Shown: piece by piece, positions 7,601 to 13,339 of the stretch
Layout: every line of letters starts with the position of its first letter
Numbering within the stretch: position 1 is the first letter of the stretch
Source: Pavlovales sp. CCMP2436
Lineage: Eukaryota > Haptophyta > Pavlovophyceae > Pavlovales
Direction of reading: 5' to 3'
Assembly (NCBI GenBank): GCA_026770615.1
Contig: MU631709.1
Location: 10,582 to 25,732, forward strand
DNA: 15,151 nucleotides
Position numbers and translations under genes: made by a program
Notes under the pieces: model-generated
The model's database searches: none
What the model saw: the letters and a program-made list of their open reading frames with translations, nothing else
Told to the model about the DNA's origin: nothing

Positions 7601-9593
7601 CTGGCTCGCCGGCTGGTCCTCCTCTGACAGCTGGCTCGCTGACACGCCCTGCCCCGCAGACGCGCAACCGACCGATTCGAGGTGCGGCTTCGGGAGCCAA
7701 TCAGAAGCCGCCGACTGAAGACAACAGCACAGAAGGGGCGACGGTGCGTGATATATATTGAAAAGCAATCTATCGGCGAGAGCGAGGCAAGGCCGTCCAG
7801 CAGCCCAACGAAAAAAAAAAGAGAAAGAGTAAGAGGAAGAGAAAGAGGAAGAGGAAGAGAAAGAGAGAGACAGATAGAAAAGAGAAAAGAGAGAAAAAGA
7901 AAAGATAAGGAAAGGGAAGGCTGTGTACCTGCGCGGCTGCTGATTGGGCCACCGGGGCGGCCGGGAGCCAACCAGAAGTCGGGGCGCACGGCGCACGCGC
8001 GGCGAGGGCCCCCCAACAGAGCAAGGTGGAGCCGCACGCCCGAGCCGCGTGCTCGCACAGACGCTCGCACCTGTGATGAATCAGATTAAGAATACGATGA
8101 ATACTATGATGAATACTATTGAATAATATGATAAATACTACCCCCATATTGAATAAGATGTTGAATACTATGAATAACAGAAAGCATTTTGGCTGATGCG
8201 CCACCTCCTGCCCTCCGCTGCTGCTGTTACTATTTACTATTACTATAAATAAGATAAAAATAGTAGTCATAATAGTAGTCATATTAGCAATAGTAATCAA
8301 CAACAAATGTAGCCATATATAAATTAAATAGATAGATAAATCTAAGAATAATTCCCACCCGCCCTGACCAAAAATAAATTAAATATTCACCTGCTCTGCC
8401 AGAAATAATAATAATAATAATAATAATAATAATTCTCACCCGTTTTGCCCGCTCGGCGCGCTTGCGACTAGACCTAGCGGCGCAGCTTGCGCTTTGAAAT
8501 TCGGCGGCAGCATGGCGGACAGCTGTGGGGGCGCGCGCTGCCTCGCCAGCGGGAGCCGAGCGAGTGCGGAGATGGCGGCGGCGCACGCGGCGAAGAGGGG
8601 ACCACCGGACTCTGCGCCCCCTCTCCCTGACTCTGCAATACCGGACTGTGCAATACCGGACTTGTCTGACTCCTCTGCAACACCGGACTGTCCCGTATCG
8701 GACTCGGCAGGAGGGGTGCCGAAGTGGCCGCCCGCAGCCGCTGCCCAGCGCACGCGCAGCTGCACGCTTGCGCACCCCCCGCCCGCCCCCTCCGCGCGCA
8801 GCACCCACACCAGCCGCCTCGCCTCACCCCTGCCCCCCACCGCCTCCGCCGAGCCCGCTACCCCTGCCGCTGTCTTTAAAAGCGGTTCTTCTAGGGAGGG
8901 CACTCCCCAGCCGAAGTGCACCGCGCTCGTCCGCGGCACCTCAAGGGTACCTGCACACGAACAACAACAATAACAAATATTTATTTATTCATCACCTCCT
9001 CCCACCTTTCATTTATTAGTGTTATTATGAGTAGGTGTAGTAGGAGTAGCTGCACATGATGAACAATCATAATCATAATCATTTAGAATTGTAATCAGAA
9101 TCCTCACTATTATTATGGGGATGCCAATGACACTACTTACGATTACGATTCACACGAATAACAATTAGCAGAGAGTTATTATGATGGTATTATCAATAGA
9201 GTGTTATGATTTGAGTGTTATTATGCGAGCGTTATGAATATAGTATTATTTTTAGAGCGTGATTAGTTATTATAACTAACTAACTAACTAGTAAGTACCT
9301 CCCCCTTCGCCCACCGCCACATTCAAAGAGGGCGCCCTGCCCGCCATCGCATCCGACTCACCCGCGCCGTGCATGGCACCCTGTCGTTGTGATAAAAGGG
9401 GAAAGGGGGGTAGAAGTCAGGGGGGGGGGGTCAGGCACGCGACACAGCGCATAACACAAGACATACAAGGCGAGAGAGATTCATGGCATCCTCATCCTCA
9501 TCCTCAAAAAAATATTGAGTAGTACCTGCGCCTCAACCTGTGCTGCGCAGGTATATTATATAACATAGTATGTGTGTATATATGCATACATAC

Positions 9594-9643
<50 letters not shown>

Positions 9644-11336
9644 GCACCTGCCCCTCCGCCTGTGCCGCGCACGAGCGCACGCGCAGCAACGAGTCCAGCG
9701 CCGCGCCCACGACCACGGCGGCGGAAGTTGCGGCGGCGGAGGCAGAGGCGCGCGTGCGGGCGGAGGCGGCGGCGGGGGCGGCGGGCAGCGGCGCGAGCCC
9801 GGCGGCGGCGAGCGCGGCGGCGAGTGCCGTCGCCTCGGCGCGCACCGCCGCGGCGCCGACGGTGGGCAGGAGGGAGTCAGGGAGGAGCGTGGCCGTCAGC
9901 CGGACCGCCCCCGAGGCGGAGACCGAGAGCGCAGGCGTGTAGAGCGGCGAGGCGAGCAGTGGCGAGGAGACGGCGAGGGCGGGCGCACCGACGCACGCGC
10001 GCAGCTCGAACAGTTCCTCCCGCGCCGACTCCCACACCGAGGAGGAGGAGGAGGAGGAGGGGGCCCAAAGCGCTGACTCACGCACCGACGCATCGTGGCG
10101 CGGGACGGCGTTGCCCCCCGCCACAGCCGCGGCTGTGCCGTTCTGCCCACCAGCTGTTGGCCCGAGCAGCTCGGCTGTTGGCTGCTCGACCGTTAGCTCG
10201 AGCCGCTCGACCGTTGGCAGCTGCAGCGCGAGCGAAGGCAGCGGCGCGGGCGGCGCGCGCGCGAGGCGTGCCTCCTGGCTTTCGCAGAGCGCACCGAGCG
10301 TTGCCCTGGAGCTGCCGCGCCAGAGCGGGTGCGGGCGCAGCCGCAGCGCCGCGGCCGCGGCGGCGGCGATGTCTGCGAGCAAAACCGGCCCCCCCACCTC
10401 GAGCCCGGGTGGCTGCGGCTGCGCGGGGGCGCGCGCGTTGGCGTTGGCGAGCGACGCGCACGCGGCGCCCTGTCGGAAGCGTGCGCTCGAGAGCAGCAGC
10501 CATGGCAGCCTGGCCGCGTCGCACGCACGCGCCGACGGCGGCGGTGCGCGCGGCGCGTATGCGGCGGCCGGCAGCGCCTGCCGGAGCGCCTGCTCGCCCT
10601 CCGCCGGTGGCGCCGTGCTGCCGATGAGCGCGACGACGTCCGATCCAGCGGACGCGGCCAGGTGCAGCCCCTCCACGAGCTGGCGCACGAGCGCGTCGAC
10701 GACGCGCAGCACCGCGGCGTAGGCCGCCGAGCCTGCGCCGTGCTGCGCCGCGGTCGTCGCGAGCGCGCCGAGCTCGATGAGCGTGAGCTTGCGCGCCGCC
10801 TGTACGTGCGCGGGCGCGCCAAGGTGAGCGATGGCGGCGGCAACGACACGCGCGTCCGTCTCAAGCGCCGCCTGCACGCCACACCTCCGCGCCACCTCGC
10901 GTGCAGGCGCGTCGGGCGGGAGCGCCACGTCGGCCGCGTCCCAGAGGCAGGCCTCGTAATGCCTCGCCGTGAAGGCCGCCGCGCTCACGCCGCCAGCGTG
11001 CTCGCCCACCTGCGCACGGAGCTCGTCGAAGAGCGTGGGAGGCAGGCCCCTGGGCCGCTCCGCCGACGGCAGCATCCCGCCCGCAAGGCACGCGTCGAGG
11101 TGCGGGCTGACCGCGCCTTGCGTTGTGGCGCGCACCAGCGCGGCCAACCCGAGATGCGGCGCCGTCCGCCCGCCAGAGGAGGGCGGCGACGGCGCAAAGA
11201 GCACCTCGGCGACGCCGCCGTCGAGCCCCGAGATGAACGGCGCCACCGTAGAGTTTGGGCTCGGCAGCAGCAGCCCAGGGAGGACAAGGATGAGCACCGA
11301 GATCCCCTTCAAGGCCACACCGTCCCCATCCGCCAT
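2327..11336 (-). CDS. Large single-pass membrane protein with LamG/ConA-like region (8 exons, 1,875 aa)
   Basis: Exons on the minus strand: 11336-9648, 9380-9299, 8950-8440, 8070-7929, 7714-7234, 6271-6135, 5724-5437, 4624-2327. Intron phases 0, 1, 2, 0, 1, 0, 0 all match. The chosen ATG (11336) has a good context (ACGATGG) and leads into a hydrophobic stretch at residues 12-24, a likely signal peptide. Residues about 1107-1138 (ADGQVHALALAWGFGDG, then LQLLIDGEVVGATW) and 1213-1234 (LLRIAGLRLWNAPLS) are the strand motifs of LamG/pentraxin-like jellyroll domains, which usually bind glycans or proteins. A Pro-rich stalk precedes a membrane segment at about 1378-1398 (WLRVGALCLCALLLPGAW). The cytoplasmic side has a Cys-rich patch (1413-1437), a long Ser/Pro/Gly-rich tail, an acidic run, and a terminal EFEPLL that fits the acidic dileucine sorting motif. 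An adhesion or sensing role is inferred; the family is not identified. Confidence 0.75.
4850..4957. repeat. 36-bp tandem repeat, three units
   Basis: Three nearly identical 36-bp units (one base differs in the middle unit). On the minus strand they read as a 12-residue repeat, NVPRLGHALGSL, in an open frame, but they lie in an intron and probably do not code. Confidence 0.95.
4962..5015. repeat. 18-bp tandem repeat next to an echo donor
   Basis: Three 18-bp units around CTCTCATTTGAAAAAG. On the minus strand they resemble the first bases of intron 7 (GTACTTTTTCAAACAAG), so they look like further partial copies of the donor-proximal intron. Confidence 0.85.
5437..5724 (-). CDS. Exon 7 (288 nt)
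   Basis: It begins VDYVELVQWAHAWQLG right after an in-frame TAG (the AG is the acceptor). A second in-frame acceptor 24 nt further (CTCGTACAG, exon start 5700) could be used instead and would remove eight residues. It ends SAAAPSMADGQ with donor GGGCAG|GTACTT in phase 0, directly before the LamG strand of exon 8. A consensus-like donor (GTG|GTGAGT) lies only about 12 bases upstream of the acceptor, which is odd. Confidence 0.75.
5725..6134 (-). other. Intron 6 with one donor echo and a non-repetitive GC patch
   Basis: The exon 6 end ACGTGGCGCGCGACGCGAAG with GT recurs at about 6016-6046, its echo donor at 6015/6014 (AAG|GTGAAA). The common stretch is 23 identical bases and about 29 of 31 when extended. 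Between 5760 and 5950 the intron holds unique, GC-richer sequence with a short hairpin (AGCGTT/AACGCT near 5879-5895); I cannot assign it. A relic transposon or structured RNA is possible. Confidence 0.7.
6135..6271 (-). CDS. Exon 6 (137 nt)
   Basis: Acceptor ACTAATTGCAG, donor GCGAAG|GTAAAA, phase 1 to 0. It encodes DSTVDWRVGALAAGSGLTLL and LESALDGDVARDAK, typical of a beta-sandwich. Its first bases are the parent of the acceptor echoes in intron 5 and its last bases the parent of the donor echo in intron 6. Confidence 0.75.
6271..6600 (-). repeat. Acceptor-site echo array in intron 5
   Basis: The true acceptor is TTGCAG|CTGGGAGGGGCGC at 6272/6271. Copies, reading the minus strand: CCGCAG|ACGGGAGGGGCGC at 6366, TCGCAG|ACGGGAGAGGCACC at 6439, and weaker CCGCAAG near 6505 and CCGCAG near 6588. 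Spacings are 95, 73, 66 and 83 bp. The AT-rich DNA between the copies is also repeated, for example ATGAATGTGATTAGGAG twice. Confidence 0.8.
6612..6855. repeat. 61-bp minisatellite, four units, in intron 5
   Basis: Four head-to-tail 61-bp units starting GACGCTGCAATCATAAC; the third differs by one base (GCATTG for GCAATG). A degenerate piece (AAAGAAAGCAACGATTCGA) follows near 6952. Near identity points to a recent expansion. Confidence 0.98.
6856..7233. other. Rest of intron 5, no gene seen
   Basis: AT-rich, with a small GC patch near 6870-6905 (CGCTTTCGCGCGG). No coding signal or RNA gene was recognised. The donor is at 7233/7232 (GTATGT). Confidence 0.5.
7234..7714 (-). CDS. Exon 5
   Basis: Acceptor CTGTTGTCTTCAG, donor CCACCG|GTATGT, phase 0 to 1. 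It encodes SAASDWLPKPHLES, a Ser/Gln-rich linker, then RLRVRGGGFGGVRLLAAWRA and SLTLASVGEVSATLPAPVWL, alternating hydrophobic strands that fit a jellyroll ectodomain. Confidence 0.7.
7808..7920. repeat. Polypurine/polypyrimidine tract filling half of intron 4
   Basis: About 110 bases are almost purely A and G on the plus strand (GAAAGA, GAGGAA types). On the sense strand this is a long pyrimidine tract just after the donor rather than next to the acceptor. Such mirror-like tracts can form triplex DNA. Confidence 0.85.
7929..8070 (-). CDS. Exon 4 (142 nt)
   Basis: Acceptor TTCATCACAG, donor GCGCAG|GTACAC. In the frame forced by the phase-2 join it reads CERLCEHAARACGSTLLCWG and ends VAQSAAAQ. 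Five Cys residues suggest an extracellular disulphide-bonded loop. Another frame through this block also looks protein-like, so the exon is less certain than its neighbours, but only this frame joins both sides. Its SGWLP segment is echoed by SDWLP at the start of exon 5. Confidence 0.6.
8359..8460 (-). repeat. Donor-site echo array in intron 3 (three copies)
   Basis: Parent: GGGCAAAACGG|GTGAGAATTATT (8440/8439). Copies: TGGCAGAGCAG|GTGAATATT (8391/8390) and GGTCAGGGCGG|GTGGGAATTATT (8359/8358). Spacings are 49 and 32 bp. TAA microsatellite (8402-8432) separates the first two. Confidence 0.7.
8440..8950 (-). CDS. Exon 3
   Basis: Acceptor GTTCGTGTGCAG, donor AACGG|GTGAGA, phase 1 to phase 2. 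It encodes TLEVPRTSAVHFGWGVPSLE, then RRLVWVLRAEGAGG, beta-strand-like sequence that could begin the ConA-like ectodomain region. A tandem coding repeat (SGIAQ/SGIAE) sits at 8631-8705. Nine bases into the intron, TAA microsatellite begins. Confidence 0.7.
8631..8705 (-). repeat. Coding tandem repeat in exon 3
   Basis: Units of about 15 bp (TCCGGTATTGCACAG and variants) encode SGIAQ/SGIAE/SGVAE. The repeat keeps the frame. Confidence 0.75.
8951..9298 (-). other. Intron 2 with one acceptor echo
   Basis: The true acceptor GTTCGTGTGCAG|GTACCC (8951/8950) is matched about 99 bp upstream by TTCATCATGTGCAG|CTACTCC (9050/9049). The rest is AT-rich simple sequence (ATTATG, CTAACTAA). Nothing else was recognised. 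Confidence 0.55.
9299..9380 (-). CDS. Exon 2 (82 nt)
   Basis: The acceptor is a strong pyrimidine tract ending ACGACAG; the donor is GGGGGAG|GTACTTAC. It encodes GAMHGAGESDAMAGRAPSLN and a few more residues and changes phase from 0 to 1, which is needed to join exons 1 and 3. That phase fit is the main evidence for it. Confidence 0.7.
9526..9670 (-). repeat. Donor-site echo pair in intron 1, separated by (TA)n
   Basis: Parent end of exon 1: GGCACAGGCGGAGGGGCAG|GT (9648/9647). Echo: AGCACAGGTTGAGGCGCAG|GT (9526/9525), 21 of 25 bases matching when extended, 122 bp downstream. About 45 bases of TA repeat (9597-9640) lie between them. Confidence 0.8.
9648..11336 (-). CDS. Exon 1 of the membrane protein gene
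   Basis: It encodes residues 1-563: signal-like segment, N-glycosylation-type sites (NST, NGT), then an Ala-rich, mostly helical ectodomain that I cannot assign. It ends AAQAEGQ with donor GGGGCAG|GTGCAT, phase 0. An in-frame ATG also lies 10 codons upstream (11366) with a poorer context, so the start could be there. Downstream of the donor the frame continues only into TA-repeat (Tyr/Ile) nonsense, which supports the splice. Confidence 0.75.
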
Positions 11337-11668
11337 CGTGTGCAGAGGTAACTGGGCGTTACGCATGAGCGTACCGGCCGCTGCTGGCACGAGCGCCGTG
11401 ACTGCGCCCGACGTCCTTGAGCTCACGTCTCTCCGGCTCAACGCTTTGAACGGCGCCTCCAGCGGCTGAGCAAGCGGACGCCGGATCAGGGCAAAAAAGA
11501 CAGTTTCTTAACACATGTGCAATGTCCCTTCGGACGTGGGCGAGTCGGTTAACTCCCCGGATTGATCTTTAGTTTTGGCGCAGTGGTATATTTGAACAGT
11601 CCACACGCGCCAAACGCCAAACAGGAGTTTCTTGACCGTGGTGCCCGAGTCGCGCGGGTGACCCCTGG

Positions 11669-11925
11669 GTGCCCACCGACAAGATTTGCGGTGAGTATAT
11701 ATGTAGCACAAGGGGCGCGCAAACCATGGAGCACACCTTCAGCACAAAGAGCCGGAGAACGAAAAAAAAAAAAAAAAAAAACCGAGTTCCCGAGAAGACA
11801 GAGGCCGCGCCCGCGCGATGTAATAAACACGGTAGCCCGCCTCATAGTACAATCGTGCCCTCCAACAAGATTTGCGGCGGGGAAACGCGTGGCCTTGTCG
11901 CTCAAGGGGCGAGCAAAGCCACTCC
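11669..11925. repeat. Diverged direct repeat pair, about 182 bp apart
   Basis: At 11669-11735 and 11850-11925 two blocks share CAAGATTTGCGG and then CAAGGGGCG-GCAAA with changes between. The TGGCTTTGCTC core of the second copy (minus strand, about 11917-11927) also forms the arms of the hairpin at 12024-12060, so one element family may be present three times. Confidence 0.6.
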
Positions 11926-12023
11926 TCTGGATCCAGGCACGGTTAAAGACTGAATTTGTCACCCTTGAAAAAATTGACTTTTAAAAATCCCCCCCCCCCC
12001 CCCATTTTTCGCATTGACAGTTG

Positions 12024-12060
12024 TTGGCTTTGCTCAATCGTTGTGCATGAGCAAAGCCAA
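12024..12060. repeat. Perfect 13-bp inverted repeat (hairpin)
   Basis: TTGGCTTTGCTCA (12024-12036) and TGAGCAAAGCCAA (12048-12060) pair perfectly around an 11-nt loop. It follows a poly-C run. It may be a folded-back relic of the repeat upstream, or a regulatory structure. Confidence 0.85.
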
Positions 12061-12092
12061 TGACCAAGTTGTCTGGAGCAAATGTTACCTAC

Positions 12093-12137
12093 TCCAGCGA
12101 GGCAGCATGAACTATCATAACTTATAACCTCGCTGGA
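12093..12137. repeat. Perfect 10-bp inverted repeat (hairpin)
   Basis: TCCAGCGAGG (12093-12102) and CCTCGCTGGA (12128-12137) surround a 25-nt AT-rich loop. It lies 32 bp after the 13-bp hairpin. Confidence 0.8.
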
Positions 12138-12307
12138 ATCTGCACCTGTTGTTGCCTCTGTGCAAAATACCTAACTAATAGCACCTACAGAAACTACTGT
12201 AACTCGGTGCAGCAACTGCAAGACGCCAAGCAGAATATGCACTACCGAATCTGCCGACAGATGTACTTAAATTTACGCTGTCTGTTCAAGTTTGCATACG
12301 TACATAA

Positions 12308-12701
12308 GTTAGTTTATTATTAGCGGCTCTGCATGGTTCAACAGGTGGTGTTCACTCGCTGACTTGGTCGACGTTAGACATTAGTCCTGGTAGCAGAGAT
12401 GGTGGTAGTGGTAAGGTTGATAGTGAACTTGCAGCAGATGCCACAGGCTTTCCCCCCCAAGTTAATATCGTTATTATTACGAATGACAACGACTATCTTC
12501 AAATTTTGGACAAACAAACTCATATTTACAATAAGAACGGAAGAGGCAATCGATGACAATAAAGACAAAATACGTACATTAATATTACGTAAAATACTAC
12601 CATGGACAACATATAGCGAAAATAACGTATCAGAAATGTTTGTAGTTTCTGAACAAACTATTTTAGAACTGCTTCAGTATAAAATGAAGTATTATCAGTA
12701 A
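12308..12701 (+). pseudogene. Relic with FEN/5'-3' exonuclease-like motif, frameshifted
   Basis: One frame is open from 12308 to TGA at 12554-12556, without an ATG. Its end reads VNIVIITNDNDYLQILDK. The hydrophobic strand followed by T-N-D-x-D-Y-L-Q fits the metal-binding core of FEN/T5-type 5' nucleases as found in phages and large DNA viruses. Another frame then continues to TAA at 12699-12701 with protein-like sequence (KIRTLILRKILPWTTYS). A frameshift between about 12530 and 12555 would connect the two. The family call rests on one short motif; the first half (12308-12450) is unlike known members and may be unrelated. AT-rich codons match the block at 165-900. Confidence 0.35.
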
Positions 12702-12802
12702 ATTTAATATCAACTCTACCGTTAGTTTCTGAACAAACTATTTTAGAACTGCTTCAGTATAAAATGAAGTATTATCAGTAAATTTAATATCAACTCTACC
12801 GT
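12643..12802. repeat. Perfect 80-bp tandem duplication
   Basis: 12643-12722 and 12723-12802 are identical over 80 bases. The unit carries the last 20 codons and stop of the relic ORF. With no differences it is either recent or an assembly artefact. Confidence 0.97.
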
Positions 12803-12912
12803 TATAATTCATCTCCTGTAGAAAATAAATGTTTCTTTTTACAATATTTAAATGTTTGTATCTTTCCAAATTGTATCTATTAAAAACTGTTTAGTTTAAT
12901 AAATATTTGAAG

Positions 12913-13124
12913 TTAGTTTGAATCATTTCTCTTGTATTGTGTAGAAAAATTATCGGGCGGCCTCACGTTGCGCAGCGACTCCAGCGCTTTGTTTTCGGCT
13001 TCCTCATCATCCACCACTTCTACCAGCTCCCCACTTCGGCGTAGCGCGTAGGAGCCTGCGTCGGAGCGCTAAGATCAGCCTGACTTGAACTTGAAACGTA
13101 CCGCCAGCCCGAACCCCCATACAT
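12913..13124 (-). pseudogene. Small GC-rich gene broken by a one-base shift; function unknown
   Basis: ATG at 13124 opens a frame starting MYGGSGWRYVSSSSQADL and reaching TAG at 13022-13020. In the next frame, protein-like sequence (GELVEVVDDEEAENKALESL) continues to TAA at 12915-12913. The change of frame coincides with a short G run (13029-13032), as if one G were lost. Alternatively the second part is a host exon, with acceptor GATCTTAG (13069) and a possible donor AAC|GTGAGG (12967/12966). The GC-rich patch stands out from AT-rich flanks. No family is recognised. Confidence 0.4.
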
Positions 13125-13138
13125 TAGTGTAGAGAAAC

Positions 13139-13155
13139 TATACTTATACTTATAT
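13139..13155 (-). promoter_or_regulatory. Second copy of the 17-bp TATA-rich motif
   Basis: Identical to 862-878 and 14 bp upstream of the ATG at 13124. It also lies inside a 25-codon frame (13201-13124), so a coding explanation cannot be excluded. Confidence 0.25.
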
Positions 13156-13227
13156 CATTTTTTATAAATAAATCATGAAAGTCTTTTTTATTATAAATCA
13201 TGATACCCAACTCTCTTGCCTTTGATT

Positions 13228-13338
13228 TTACTGTTTAATAATGTTTATTTTGTCAGTTGTCATATTCTGAATATTTGAAATCATACTAGGCACAGTTGAT
13301 TTTTGATGTTGTTGTTGAGGACATAAATCAATGGCATA
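13228..13338 (-). pseudogene. C-terminal ORF fragment cut by the LINE
   Basis: On the minus strand a frame comes out of the LINE junction, reads YAIDLCPQQQHQKS and MISNIQNMTTDKINIIKQ, and stops at TAA 13230-13228. AT-rich codons match the other relics. It looks like the tail of a gene interrupted by the retroelement. Function is unknown. Confidence 0.3.
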
Positions 13339-13339
13339 A

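Larger units (their letters stand above)
11337..12307. other. Upstream region of the membrane protein gene; no confident gene
   Basis: It probably holds the 5' UTR and promoter of the minus-strand gene. On that strand CATATATAC near 11694-11702 could be a TATA box; this is weak. The region has an A20 run (about 11762-11781), a C run (about 11989-12003), a diverged pair of repeats and two hairpins. Open frames of 60-140 codons exist on both strands but share the repeats and have no recognisable domain, so I do not call them genes. The part from 12140 to 12307 shows nothing recognisable. Confidence 0.4.

Noticed and set aside
7929..8070. Alternative frame of exon 4 (reading VRLHLALLGG)
   Set aside because: It looks protein-like, but its phases fit neither exon 3 nor exon 5, while the chosen frame fits both.
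8190..8226. Extra small exon in intron 3 (GC-rich patch)
   Set aside because: Any splice-site pair around it would break the phase match between exons 3 and 4; it may be another faint donor echo.
9572..10627. Plus-strand Arg-rich open frame opposite exon 1
   Set aside because: A GC-driven shadow frame that starts in the TA repeat; no domain and no splice signals of its own.
11570..11780. tRNA-derived SINE (A-box-like GGCGCAGTGGTA and a downstream A20 run)
   Set aside because: No convincing B box or target-site duplication flanks the A run.
11549..11984. Open frames on both strands containing CPPTRFA or ANLVGGH twice
   Set aside because: The duplicated peptides come from the diverged DNA repeat, and the A20 run falls inside the frames. 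No conserved domain; left as intergenic.
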